Of a stretch of 64,000 bases of DNA, positions 23,929-33,211 are shown in pieces. The notes under the pieces are model-generated. The model was not told where the DNA came from, did no database searches, and worked only from the letters and a program-made list of their open reading frames with translations. Origin of the DNA: an uncultured Lachnospiraceae bacterium (GTDB taxonomy: Bacteria; Bacillota; Clostridia; Lachnospirales; Lachnospiraceae); NCBI GenBank assembly GCA_910577165.1, contig CAJTLX010000001.1, forward strand, positions 62,001 to 126,000, written 5' to 3'. Positions within the stretch are counted from its first letter, which is position 1, and the number at the start of each line of letters is the position of its first letter. The translations under genes and the position numbers were made by a program.

Positions 23929-23957
23929 AAGATAGCAGACCTCCTCCAATTTGTCAA
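23929..23957 (-). promoter_or_regulatory. Promoter of the riboswitch-exchanger transcript
   Basis: On the minus strand TTGACA (23957-23952), 17 bases, TATCTT (23934-23929), immediately before the riboswitch. Confidence 0.8.
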
Positions 23958-23984
23958 GAAGTTTTTTCCACTATAAACATATCA

Positions 23985-25859
23985 TTACTGTCCGACAAGT
24001 GCTAACAGACGGTTTGTGATATCCGCCATATTCGCCGAGATCCGTCTGCTGTCCTCCGAGATCTCTGCATTTGCATTTACCACATTGGTAATCTTGTCAA
24101 TCTCATCGACAGTATGTCCTACGGCAGCAGCATTCCTGCGGACCATGTTTGCAATCTCTTCCACTTCGGTGTTGGCCAGTTCAATCTTCTCCACAACACT
24201 CTCAAATGTCGCCGCCGTATCCTGTGTCAGTGTCATTCCCTCGTTGACTGCACGAATGGAATTGTTGATAAGATCGTTGGTCTCCCTTGCCGCCTGTGAA
24301 CTTCTCGCCGCTAAATTTCCTACTTCTGTTGCTACCACGGCAAAGCCCTTGCCCATATCTCCTGCTCTTGCTGCCTCAATTGAAGCATTTAGGGCAAGTA
24401 GATTCGTCTGATTTGCAATCGAATCGATCTCCACAATAATTTTCTCAATTTTCCTGGACATTTCTGCAATCTTGTCAATGGCATTTTGCAGTACATTCAT
24501 CTGTGTTTTCGTGTCGGCAATCATATCCACGGCCTTTTTCGTCGTCTTTGTCACCTCGGCGGATGCATCCGCGCTGTTGTTTAACTCATCGACTAATTTG
24601 CCCATCACCTGATCAAGATCGCTTACGGACTGCTTCTGCTGTTCAGTGCCATAAAATATCTCATCCGCACTGGAGAGAGTCTTTTGGGATACTTCACTCA
24701 GCTCGCTGCAAACTCCCTTAATATTCTCAAAAACACGCAACGTATTCTTCATATCCTCTTCCTGTTGGGTCAACAGCTGTCTATTATCATTCGCACCCGC
24801 GCGGATGCTCTCGACCATCTTATTGATATCTGAGGAGAGCCGGACAAATTCCGGATTGCTCTCCTCAGTCACTACCACATCGAAATTGCCGTCCGCTATC
24901 TGCTTCACGCAGGAAGTCAGATTATTGATCCCGCTGATAATCTTGATCTCCACGGTCTTATTGATCACAATCAGCAACAGCAAAAAGATCACAAACATAC
25001 TGACCGATACCACTAATGTCTGACTTATCCTTATTCGATAATACTCGTTTGCCGGGAGAAATGCCCCGATGATCTTATCCTCAAATTCCCGCGAAACATA
25101 ATAGCCGGTCACGCCCTTTACTGTCGTCTTACCGCTTCCTGCCGCAACTGATAATCCGATATTTTCTGCCTTATCCCCGACCACATATTCGTTCGGATGT
25201 GCCAAAACCCTCCCGCTTGCTATATCAATGGCATAGACATATCCCTCATCTCCATAATCAATATCGCGCAACACCACGTCAATCTTTGTATTAGCAAGCG
25301 TATCTTCAAGAATTTCCGGGCGAATTCCTACCTGTACCACCCCCTTGGCATCCTTTCTGGCCACGCCGATATACTGAATTACCACTTTCTCCTTTACATT
25401 TTCCTGCGGCTCCTGCACAATCTCAATTGAAGGATCCTCGATAACCACCATAAATGCTGCCGACTGCTCGCCGCTATTCATATCAAATCCAATATAACTA
25501 GGAATTGTACTGTGAGTAATAATCCCGTTCTCATCGATGATGTGCAACTGATCCACCATCAGCTCATCACATATTTCCCGCAGTCTCACATTGTTTGTAA
25601 GTACCATTCCATCATGTGCAAGAATATCGGCAAACGCCCTTGCCTTTGCAAGATTATTTTCCCCTACGCTCTTTACTAGCTTCTCTATTTCCTGGTCATT
25701 GTTCTGCAACTGCTCCTCCACCATATTTAATTTTTCATTTGCAGACTGTGTATTGGTTCTCTTCGCTGTAAACGTCTGTAAAACAAAAACGAAACCAATC
25801 GTTACTAACAAGGCCACGATCATGTAAGCAAGCAATCTCCTTGTAAACATTTTCTTCAT
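23985..25859 (-). CDS. Methyl-accepting chemotaxis protein with Cache sensor
   Basis: 624 residues. Membrane helix 1 is residues about 8-30; the extracellular sensor about 31-285 contains a dCache/sCache-type region (DQLHIIDENGIITHSTIPSYIGFDM and DIDYGDEGYVYAIDIASGRVLAHPNEYVVG). Membrane helix 2 is about 286-308, then HAMP about 308-360. The signalling domain has the central hairpin tip in IDSIANQTNLLALNASIEAARAGDMGKGFAVVATEVGNLAARS. It senses a small extracellular molecule and signals to CheA, here encoded elsewhere. It is monocistronic with its own promoter (26016-26044) and a leader of about 150 bases that can fold into a GC-rich hairpin before a T-run, possibly an attenuator. Confidence 0.93.
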   Translation of the reverse strand: MKKMFTRRLLAYMIVALLVTIGFVFVLQTFTAKRTNTQSANEKLNMVEEQLQNNDQEIEKLVKSVGENNLAKARAFADILAHDGMVLTNNVRLREICDELMVDQLHIIDENGIITHSTIPSYIGFDMNSGEQSAAFMVVIEDPSIEIVQEPQENVKEKVVIQYIGVARKDAKGVVQVGIRPEILEDTLANTKIDVVLRDIDYGDEGYVYAIDIASGRVLAHPNEYVVGDKAENIGLSVAAGSGKTTVKGVTGYYVSREFEDKIIGAFLPANEYYRIRISQTLVVSVSMFVIFLLLLIVINKTVEIKIISGINNLTSCVKQIADGNFDVVVTEESNPEFVRLSSDINKMVESIRAGANDNRQLLTQQEEDMKNTLRVFENIKGVCSELSEVSQKTLSSADEIFYGTEQQKQSVSDLDQVMGKLVDELNNSADASAEVTKTTKKAVDMIADTKTQMNVLQNAIDKIAEMSRKIEKIIVEIDSIANQTNLLALNASIEAARAGDMGKGFAVVATEVGNLAARSSQAARETNDLINNSIRAVNEGMTLTQDTAATFESVVEKIELANTEVEEIANMVRRNAAAVGHTVDEIDKITNVVNANAEISEDSRRISANMADITNRLLALVGQ

Positions 25860-26015
25860 AAAATATGTTCCCTCCTTGTCCTGCGCTTAAGTCTTTAGAC
25901 AAATTTCGAAAATCATGAAAATTTCTGTGCTGCGCAACTCTGCTCTCTTATTTTTACAGAAAAACAGCCGCCGCACCAGCTTCACCGGAGGACAGCCATT
26001 TTGCTATATAGTTTT

Positions 26016-26044
26016 ATTATATCGGAAAAAAGCAAACTTGTCAA
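26016..26044 (-). promoter_or_regulatory. Promoter of the chemoreceptor gene
   Basis: On the minus strand TTGACA (26044-26039), 17 bases, TATAAT (26021-26016): a full consensus sigma-A promoter. The spacer also ends in TTCCGA, so the -10 resembles a SigD box, but no TAAA is correctly placed. Confidence 0.85.
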
Positions 26045-26078
26045 AAGAAATCCGAAAATTATCCGATTTTGCACCATT

Positions 26079-27407
26079 TTAATAATGGTATTTTCCTTTT
26101 AGCCCGATAAGAAAAACAATTGTCACAAATACCGATAAAATCTCCGCTGCGACGACCGACAACCACACACCGTCAAGTTCCAGAAAAATTGGAAAAATTA
26201 ACACTGCTGCGACCTGGAAAACTAAGGTTCTCAAAAATGAGATTAACGCCGAAACTAACCCATTATTGAGTGCGGTAAAAAACGCTGATCCGTAAATATT
26301 GATCCCCGCAAACAAAAACATAAACGAGCAGAACCGGAAGGCTCTGCAAGTCATTGCGAGAAGATCCCGGTCATAGCCGACAAATATTTGTGAGAGCGGA
26401 AGCGCGAGAAACTGCGCGAGCGCGAACATCGCCACAGAAAACGATAGGATAATCACCGTACTCTTCCTCCGCAGGCTCTTTAACTCCACATGATTTTCCG
26501 CCCCATAGTGGTAACTGACAATCGGCGAGCTGCCAACACCGATCCCAATAAAGATCGCCAGGAAAATAAAATTGACGTACATCAGCACACCGTAAGCCGC
26601 CACGCCGTTCTCTCCCGCAAATCTCATTAGCTGCATATTATAGAGCATACTCACAAGTGACATCGAGAGATTTGACATCATCTCCGATGAACCATTTGTG
26701 TAGGCTCGCAAAAGTACCTTTGTCTCGAACCTACTCTTTATCAGGCGCAGCGCGCTTCCATTTGGCTTAAAAAAATAGAGAAGCGGGAGAACACCGCCCA
26801 AAGTCTGGCTGATGGCAGTTGCGAGTGCTGCCCCGACAATCCCCCACTTAAAAACGGCGACAAAGAGTGCGTCCAAGATCATATTCGCCACCCCTGCAAT
26901 CACCGTGACGAAAAGTCCCAGCTGTGGTTTTTCTGCCGCTACAAAAAAGCTCTGAAACTCATTTTGTAAAATAAATGCGGTCAAAGCGCACAAAATAATT
27001 CTCCCGTACAACACACAGTACTCAAGCATCTCTCCCTCCGCGCCAAGTGCCCTTGAAACCGGCCGCAAAAATAAAATGCCCGCCACACTAAAGAGTATGC
27101 CAAGAAGAATGGAGGCATAGATAAGCTGGGAGAAAATCTGTTTTGCCTTCTCTCTTTTTCCCTCGCCCATAGTTTTTGATACCAGCGCGCTTCCGCCCGT
27201 GCCAAACATAAAGCCAATTGTGCCGAGAATCATTAGGAAGGGCATAATTAAATTGACTGCTGCAAACTGTGTTTTCCCCGCATAATTCGAAACAAAAAAG
27301 CCGTCCACCACGCCGTAGATCGACGTGAATACCATCATTATAATGGATGGCAGCGTAAATTGCAAAAGTTTGCGGTACGAAAAATGTTCCGATAACTGAA
27401 TCTTCAT
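26079..27407 (-). CDS. MATE family efflux transporter
   Basis: 442 residues from the ATG at 27407 (GGGAGG upstream); the longer open frame adds ten residues across the RBS. Twelve membrane helices are in two bundles, with the MATE pattern near the N-terminus (LLQFTLPSIIMMVFTSIYGVVDGFFVSNYAGKTQFAAVNLIMP) and GTGGSALVSKTMGEGKREKA. It is a cation/drug antiporter. The MarR gene lies 40 bases upstream on the same strand, so one operon with a palindromic operator (27921-27969) is likely, a common local repressor/pump arrangement. Substrates are unknown. Confidence 0.9.
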   Translation of the reverse strand: MKIQLSEHFSYRKLLQFTLPSIIMMVFTSIYGVVDGFFVSNYAGKTQFAAVNLIMPFLMILGTIGFMFGTGGSALVSKTMGEGKREKAKQIFSQLIYASILLGILFSVAGILFLRPVSRALGAEGEMLEYCVLYGRIILCALTAFILQNEFQSFFVAAEKPQLGLFVTVIAGVANMILDALFVAVFKWGIVGAALATAISQTLGGVLPLLYFFKPNGSALRLIKSRFETKVLLRAYTNGSSEMMSNLSMSLVSMLYNMQLMRFAGENGVAAYGVLMYVNFIFLAIFIGIGVGSSPIVSYHYGAENHVELKSLRRKSTVIILSFSVAMFALAQFLALPLSQIFVGYDRDLLAMTCRAFRFCSFMFLFAGINIYGSAFFTALNNGLVSALISFLRTLVFQVAAVLIFPIFLELDGVWLSVVAAEILSVFVTIVFLIGLKGKYHY

Positions 27408-27446
27408 CTTTTTATTCCTCCCTTTTAAAGAACCCAAAAAGGCGAT

Positions 27447-27884
27447 CTATATTTTATTCACACGACATTTCAAGTCATTTAAATATTTCTGCAGCAAGCG
27501 CAGATATTCTTCCCGCTCCTCCTGCTCCCATTCGTTTAAAATGTCATTTTCCACAGCAATCATCCTACTTGCCGTTTCCTCCATCAACACCTTCCCCGTT
27601 TCGGTCAGGCAGAGCAATTTCTCCTTTCCATTTTTTGCTTTCAATCGAAGAAACCCTTCTTTTTCTAATTTTTTCACTGCGGAGTGGATGGTCTGGCGAC
27701 TGCTGCCACATAGTCTTGTCACATCACTTAACGGACAGCGATCTCCCAGAATGCCAAGCGTATACAAAACATCCATCGCACCGTCCGAAACCCCCAGTTT
27801 CACATTCGCATTATGGTAGACCTCATTGATCTCGCTTAGCAGATAATTCCACCGCTCCATATCACTCCCAAGATAATTATTCAT
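27447..27884 (-). CDS. MarR-family transcriptional regulator
   Basis: 145 residues with the MarR winged-helix core at about residues 35-105: ALAxx-type ALYTLGILGDRCPLSDVTRLCGSSRQTIHSAVKKLEKEGFLRLKAKNGKEKLLCLTETG, including the wing and the final dimer helices. It is the first gene of the operon with the MATE pump. A perfect 19-base inverted repeat overlaps its consensus promoter, the expected site of autorepression. Release by a drug-like ligand would induce the pump. Confidence 0.9.
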   Translation of the reverse strand: MNNYLGSDMERWNYLLSEINEVYHNANVKLGVSDGAMDVLYTLGILGDRCPLSDVTRLCGSSRQTIHSAVKKLEKEGFLRLKAKNGKEKLLCLTETGKVLMEETASRMIAVENDILNEWEQEEREEYLRLLQKYLNDLKCRVNKI

Positions 27885-27920
27885 CTTATTCCTTTCCTTT
27901 ACATAAAGTCCAATATTTTA

Positions 27921-27974
27921 AAATGTCCGAAATCAGACTTTAATTATTATAGTCTGATTTCGGACATTTGTCAA
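27921..27974 (-). promoter_or_regulatory. MarR operon promoter with perfect 19-bp operator dyad
   Basis: On the minus strand TTGACA (27974-27969), 17 bases, TATAAT (27951-27946). The inverted repeat AAATGTCCGAAATCAGACT (27921-27939) with its complement (27951-27969) encloses 11 bases that hold most of the -10 box. One half-site fills the spacer and the other lies at the transcript start. The match between dyad and promoter is exact. Confidence 0.92.
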
Positions 27975-28107
27975 GCAAATTTTTAATTTTTTTTTCTTGC
28001 ATTCTCCACTACTTTTCCTGTATGATATAATCTTGATAGAGAATTATATTTACAGTAGGAATATTTTCCTTCTTCCATATTCACTCAAATCCACAGGAGA
28101 GCTACCT

Positions 28108-29628
28108 ATGAATCCAAAACTGAAAGAAAAAATCCTGGAATCCCTCTCAGCGGTGTTGCCAATTACCGGAATTGTCCTGCTGTTAAGCATTTTTCTGGTG
28201 CCGCTTGAGACGGGGGCGATCGTGATGTTTTTTGTCGGCGCACTGCTTCTTATCATAGGGATGGGAATGTTCCAGCTCGGCGCGGAAATGGCAATGAGTC
28301 CGCTTGGCGAAGGTATCGGCGTACAGATTTCCAAATTAAAGCATCTGTTTTTTATCGCGCTTATCAGCCTTTTGATGGGTGTACTTATCACAATGGCAGA
28401 GCCAGATCTGCAAGTACTCTCCGACCAGGTACCCGCGGTTCCAAACAGCACCTTAATTTTTACTGTGGCACTTGGCGTGGGATTGTTTTTAGCTCTCGCC
28501 GTGCTGCGCATCCTTTTAAAAATCAATCTGGCATACCTTTTGACGGGACTGTACCTGATTTTGATCCTCCTCTCGTTTTTTGTGCCGAAAGATTTCCTCG
28601 CCGTTGCGTTTGACTCCGGCGGCGTGACTACAGGCCCCATCACCGTTCCCTTTATTATGGCGATGGGTGTCGGTCTTTCCTCCGTGCGCGCGGATAAGGA
28701 TGCTGCGAACGACAGTTTCGGTCTGGTTGCACTCTCAAGTGTGGGACCGATCCTCTCCGTTTTGCTGCTCGGATACTTTTTTAATCCGCAGGATGCCGCC
28801 TACTCAAAAACGACCGTTCCGGATGTCACTACCATGCAGGATGTGATGATAGTTTTTGCAAAACAATTTCCGCGCTACATAAGGGAAGTTCTTATCTCCA
28901 TCATCCCCCTCGCTGCAATGTTTCTTGTCTTTCAGCTTATCAGCCGCCGCTATCAGCACAGACAAAGACTTCGTATCGCTGTGGGCTTTGGCTACACCTA
29001 CGCGGGATTAGTTCTCTTTCTCTGCGGCGTGAATGTTGGCTTTGCCCCCGTCGGAAGTCTGATCGGACATGATCTTGCCGGGACAAATCAAAAATGGCTG
29101 CTTGTGCCGATCGGAATGCTGATTGGTTACTATATTGTCAAGGCGGAACCTGCCATTCAGATTTTAAATCGTCAGGTGCAGTCCGTCACCAACGGGATGG
29201 TTTCCGCAAATGCAATGAATCACTGTCTCTCCATCGGCGTTTCTGTTTCCGTGGGGCTTTCCATGCTTCGGGTACTTACGGGTATCTCGATCGCCTGGAT
29301 TGTGATTCCAGGGTATCTTCTGGCTCTTACCATGTCAAAATTTGTCCCTAAAATCTTTGTCGGGATCGCGTTTGACTCCGGCGGTGTGGCGAGCGGTCCA
29401 ATGACCTCTACTTTCCTGCTGCCACTCTGTATCGGAGCCTGTGAGATGCTCGGCGGAAATATTATGACGGATGCATTTGGCGTGGTTGCTCTCGTTGCCT
29501 TAACGCCGCTTATCGCCGTGCAGATTATGGGATTGCAATATAGATTCAAGCTTGCCAAGCGCAGGAAGAATGCACCGGAATATCTGCTTCCGGAGGACAG
29601 CGACGAGATTATCGAGATCGAGATTTAG
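28108..29628 (+). CDS. DUF1538 duplicated-domain membrane protein
   Basis: 506 residues from the ATG at 28108 (AGGAGAGC upstream). It has about twelve membrane helices in two homologous halves; each half contains a DSGGV-x-x-GP motif (FDSGGVTTGPITVPF near 173 and FDSGGVASGPMTSTF near 428), the DUF1538 signature. The conserved Asp-Ser-Gly-Gly in the membrane and the inverted-repeat design suggest a transporter or channel, not experimentally defined. The gene downstream encodes a double-domain PII-like protein. This pairing, seen repeatedly in Firmicutes, suggests that the PII-like protein gates the membrane protein as GlnK gates AmtB. A TG-extended TATAAT (28026-28031) lies upstream. Confidence 0.88.
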   Translation: MNPKLKEKILESLSAVLPITGIVLLLSIFLVPLETGAIVMFFVGALLLIIGMGMFQLGAEMAMSPLGEGIGVQISKLKHLFFIALISLLMGVLITMAEPDLQVLSDQVPAVPNSTLIFTVALGVGLFLALAVLRILLKINLAYLLTGLYLILILLSFFVPKDFLAVAFDSGGVTTGPITVPFIMAMGVGLSSVRADKDAANDSFGLVALSSVGPILSVLLLGYFFNPQDAAYSKTTVPDVTTMQDVMIVFAKQFPRYIREVLISIIPLAAMFLVFQLISRRYQHRQRLRIAVGFGYTYAGLVLFLCGVNVGFAPVGSLIGHDLAGTNQKWLLVPIGMLIGYYIVKAEPAIQILNRQVQSVTNGMVSANAMNHCLSIGVSVSVGLSMLRVLTGISIAWIVIPGYLLALTMSKFVPKIFVGIAFDSGGVASGPMTSTFLLPLCIGACEMLGGNIMTDAFGVVALVALTPLIAVQIMGLQYRFKLAKRRKNAPEYLLPEDSDEIIEIEI

Positions 29629-29677
29629 CGCGCTATGATTTAATGCCGCGAACGCGGCGGAATGAGAGGGAAATATC

Positions 29678-30364
29678 ATGGAACCATTTCGTATTTTAGT
29701 GCTGATCACAAATCCAAAGCTTGCAAAAAAGGCAACAAAACTTTTTACTGACGGGGCAATTCCGATGCACTATAAATTGCACGTTATGGGAACTGCATCC
29801 AGCGAGATGATGGACATTCTCGGTCTTGGCAGCATCGACAAAACTCTTCTGATCAGTGTGCTGCCAAAACGTTTCGCCGACGAAATGTTGCGAAAACTGC
29901 GAAAAGCACTTAAAATCGGGACTCCCGACAGTGGAATTGCATTTACTATACCGATCTCCGGCGCGAACAATTATATTGTGCGTATGTTAAGCCAGCTCAG
30001 TGAGGAGACCGCAAAAGCAATGGAAAGAAAGGAAGAAACAATGGCTCAACTAAAACATGTTGTGATTGCCTCAATTGTAAATCAGGGCTACAGCGAGGAA
30101 GTGATGAATGCCGCCAGAGCTGCCGGGGCAAGCGGAGGCTCAATCTTACACAGCAGACGTGTTGGAAATGAAAAGGCGACCGAGTTCTGGGGACTCAGCG
30201 TCCAGGAGGAAAAAGAAATTATTCTGATCATCGCAAATGCGGAAAACAAACTTGCCATTATGCAGGCCATCAGCGATGCCTGTGGAATTCGCAGCGACGC
30301 GAAGGGGATCGTCGTCTCGCTTCCGATCGACGCGGTGATCGGGCTAAATGACGACGAGATCTAG
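29678..30364 (+). CDS. PII-like protein with two GlnB-type domains
   Basis: 228 residues in two ferredoxin-like halves. The first (about 1-112: FRILVLITNPKLAKKATKLFTDGAIPMHYKLHVMGTASSEMMDILGLGSIDKTLLISVL) and the second (about 122-225: LKHVVIASIVNQGYSEEVMNAARAAGASGGSILHSRRVGNEKATEFWGLSVQEEKEIILII) both show the PII beta-alpha-beta pattern with a GASGG-x-x turn and T-loop region in the second. A canonical T-loop tyrosine is not seen. PII trimers bind ATP/ADP/2-oxoglutarate or other nucleotides and regulate a partner; here the partner should be the DUF1538 protein, 49 bases upstream in the same operon. Confidence 0.85.
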   Translation: MEPFRILVLITNPKLAKKATKLFTDGAIPMHYKLHVMGTASSEMMDILGLGSIDKTLLISVLPKRFADEMLRKLRKALKIGTPDSGIAFTIPISGANNYIVRMLSQLSEETAKAMERKEETMAQLKHVVIASIVNQGYSEEVMNAARAAGASGGSILHSRRVGNEKATEFWGLSVQEEKEIILIIANAENKLAIMQAISDACGIRSDAKGIVVSLPIDAVIGLNDDEI

Positions 30365-30424
30365 ATCTATAGACAGGTCTGTGATTGGACAATCGAGTAG
30401 AGGAAAAGTTTTTCCCCCGCGCAT

Positions 30425-30464
30425 AAAAAAGAGAGTGAACCTGGTAAGACTTCACTCTCTTTTT
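30425..30464. terminator. Bidirectional terminator
   Basis: AAAAAGAGAGTGAA (30426-30439) pairs with TTCACTCTCTTTTT (30451-30464) around 11 bases. It closes the DUF1538-PII transcript and the convergent HTH gene. Confidence 0.93.
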
Positions 30465-30473
30465 AAATCTTCC

Positions 30474-31448
30474 CTAATCGCGCATCTCGGATCCCTCGCA
30501 TTTAATTCGGTGGAAAAGTTCTAACACCCTTTCCTGCGCTGCAATGATTTCCCTCTCGCCGCCCTTAAAATTCTCGATATCCTCACAGAGAAAAACCAGT
30601 ATCCGATCGGCGAGATTTGCAAGAAATTTTGTAACTACCCCACCGGAGGCACCACAAAGTGCGGCTGTTAATGTGGCATTGTCAAGATTGCGCAGCAGTA
30701 CCTGGATCTCGAAATTTCCAATTTCTGTAAATTGTTCAAGAAGGGCAGTTCGCTCTGAAACCACTGTCTTTTCGTGGTATTTTAAAAGCAGTTCCTCCCG
30801 CTTTGCATCTCGGTTATGTACCACCCCTGACCCGCCGATTTTTTCCCGGTATCCCATGCCAATGTAAGATGCGGCAACTTCTTCAATCCATTCTTTTTTC
30901 TCGCCGGAAACAATCATGCCAAGCAGTTCCGCAATCATTCTTCCCTCCGTCTGTTCCTCCTGCATAAGTGTGGCAGCATAATTATTTAACAGCCCCACGA
31001 TCTGCGCTGGCATAATATTGGCCATCATTGCATTTAAGAAATACTCCACGGCAAAGGGAAGAAAACTGCATTCTCCCGAATACTGCCTTATTTCTCCCTC
31101 CATCGCAAGCAAACCTTCTTTCCTGCTGATCTCGGAGAGCGTGAGCAATTCCTGTGCTGTTTCCACCATGCGCAGACGGTTTTTATCGTACTCTGCGGCG
31201 CGCTCCAATTTTGTTTCGCGCCCCACTAACTCATCAATGCTGCAGTCAAAGAAATCCGCCAATGCCACAAGCATCTCAATATTTGGATTTGCCAGATTGC
31301 GCTCCCATTTGGATACGGCTGCCGGACTGATACAGAGTATGCCCGCAAGCTGCTCCTGTGTCAGTCCCTTTGCCATACGCAGAGAATAGATCTTGCCACC
31401 CATCGCCACAGTGCGATTTTCTGTGCCGTTTTCCCAGTAATTTTCCAT
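30474..31448 (-). CDS. HTH protein fused to MotA-like and FliG C-terminal-like helical domains
   Basis: 324 residues; AGGAGG sets the start. Residues about 17-72 form a classical XRE helix-turn-helix (IYSLRMAKGLTQEQLAGILCISPAAVSKWERNLANPNIEMLVALADFF). Residues about 105-175 resemble the cytoplasmic MotA segment (RKEGLLAMEGEIRQYSGECSFLPFAVEYFL). Residues about 235-320 resemble the FliG C-terminal domain: EIQVLLRNLDNATLTAALCGAS, then NLADRILVFLCEDIE, then AAQERVLELFHRIKCEGSEM, which follows the FliG pattern IQ-LR-D-L-ALKGAS, N-S-R, AQ-I-R-E-G-E. Flagellar genes are absent nearby. It is therefore probably a soluble transcription factor using borrowed motor helices for protein contacts, perhaps linking motility state to gene expression. 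The FliG resemblance is strong by eye, the MotA resemblance weaker. Confidence 0.7.
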   Translation of the reverse strand: MENYWENGTENRTVAMGGKIYSLRMAKGLTQEQLAGILCISPAAVSKWERNLANPNIEMLVALADFFDCSIDELVGRETKLERAAEYDKNRLRMVETAQELLTLSEISRKEGLLAMEGEIRQYSGECSFLPFAVEYFLNAMMANIMPAQIVGLLNNYAATLMQEEQTEGRMIAELLGMIVSGEKKEWIEEVAASYIGMGYREKIGGSGVVHNRDAKREELLLKYHEKTVVSERTALLEQFTEIGNFEIQVLLRNLDNATLTAALCGASGGVVTKFLANLADRILVFLCEDIENFKGGEREIIAAQERVLELFHRIKCEGSEMRD

Positions 31449-31612
31449 ATTTTTCCTCCTACTGCCATGGTGGATGATCCTGTATCAGCTTGAACTATCC
31501 ACTTTGTCAGCTTTCTATGATATTTTTTACTACCAATATCATACCAGACCATACACACGCAAGTCAAAGGATAAACGGTCGAATTTCTTTCCTTTTGGTT
31601 GTATTACATGGA

Positions 31613-33211
31613 TTACGGGGTGGTGGTTATTTTCTGCACGGTAATTTCTATCTCGCCCTTTACTGAGTATCCATCCTTAAAGAATGCCGCTACGGTGGTA
31701 GCATCTTCCGGGAATTCAACTTTCCCCTTGTTTTCTCTCTTTTCCAGTTTAATTTTTTCTGACGGCCAAGAGGCTATGGATTCATCCTTATTTCTTACGC
31801 CAGCCAAACGAACGGTCAACTCTTGATCCTTGCCCTTGATTACTCTGTCACTGATCACCTTTTTCCAGCGACCATTTTCTTCATATTGGAATCCTTCGTC
31901 AGCGAATGTCAAAACTATACCCGTTTCCCCTTTAAACTCGTATGTTGCAATCTCTTTGCCCTCACTGTTAAAAAGCTTGCCCCATCCATCATCCGTAATC
32001 ACAGGGGAGGGCTTGACCGTGACAAATTTTACATTTGATTTTCCCTTTTTCGAATCATTGGTGCGGACAATCAGACAAAAGCCCTTTTTTATCTTATCCT
32101 GGATAAAATTAGTTCTTTCCATATTATTGGCTTTCGGATTATCTTTAAGTTCTAATTTATCCGCAATTGCTTCAAGAATCTCCCCCGGGGTAAATGCCCC
32201 ACCTGCACTTGCATCAACATACTCCACTATCCGATTATCAATAATTCCATATTGCACATTCTTCGGAAATTTGATTGTTCCCTTGCCATAGTCAATTGTT
32301 GCCTTAGGTGCCTTAGGACTTGCAGGAATCTTTATCTTCACTTCCACACCCGCTGGCATTCCCTCTTCCTCAATCTGCTTGTTGCCCTCGCTGTCATAGA
32401 CAAAACTGCCGTCCTCATTCTTTTTATATTCCTGATTGATTGCTTTCTGGCGAAGAATCACAGTGGTACCCGCCACTTTAAGAGGGGCTAGGGCATCCCA
32501 ATTCTCTATATATTCAACCGTCCCGCTCTCTGTTGTTTCCTCAACCCACGGAAACAGATCCTGCCACTCACCGCTGTACAGCCCTCTTATCTCGTACTCC
32601 GCATCCACGCTAATCCCAAAACTGCTCTTATAATATTTCTTTAAGGATTTCTGAAAAGACTCGTCCTGTTCAGGATTCGGATTCTCATCAGCAGCTCCGC
32701 TTCCTGAATTTCCTGTTTTCAACTCCGGAAAAATAGTATCGGCATTGTATTTAATTCTTCCCTTTATTGGCTGTGCATTGACCGTGATATCGATCTTTTC
32801 ACTGCACTTGTCCCCCCATACATTAAGATAGGATTCCCTGTTGGCTTTCAGAAAAGAGAGATCAATGATTATTTTGCCGTCTCACTCCAGGAATAGGTGT
32901 GGAGCGCGCTTGCCTTAGTATCTGTTTTTTTCTTTAAAACCTCAACAAACACAAAGGAATCCGCCGTACTCGGGGTAACTTCAAGAGTATAATTGCTATA
33001 ATTAATTACTTGGAGTCTCCGTATCAAAAGTTTCCCCTCCGGGAGTTGAGTCTTCTGTTGGAGAAGTTCCCCCTCCGGAAGTTGAACCTTCTGCCTGTGC
33101 ATCTCCCTCAGCCGCTATTCCCTGCACATTTTCCCCAAGCGGCGCGACGGCTAACAGACCAGTAAGTGCTGCAAAAGCAAATGCCCTTGCAAAAAATCTT
33201 TTTTTCCGCAT
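31613..33211 (-). pseudogene. Secreted surface protein broken by two frameshifts
   Basis: A signal peptide (33211, MRKKRFFARAFAFAALTGLLAV) and a Ser/Thr/Gly/Pro linker run to a stop at 33002. Coding then continues in the next frame (about 33010-32869: NYSNYTLEVTPSTADSFVFVEVLKKK), and after another shift near 32870 (in a run of A) in the original frame to 31613. The last part alone is an open frame of 369 residues from 32722, with beta-rich segments (EYEIRGLYSGEWQDLFPWVEE...GTTVILRQKAI). The protein appears to be a large exported adhesin- or Ig-like protein of unknown role. The two shifts compensate each other, so the family frame is restored. A two-copy ~33-base tandem repeat lies at the first shift. 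Either a real pseudogene, or two sequencing errors. Confidence 0.65.

Noticed and set aside
23985..26044. SigD (flagellar) promoter before the chemoreceptor
   Set aside because: CCGATAT is present, but the required TAAA box is not at the right distance, while a perfect sigma-A promoter overlaps.
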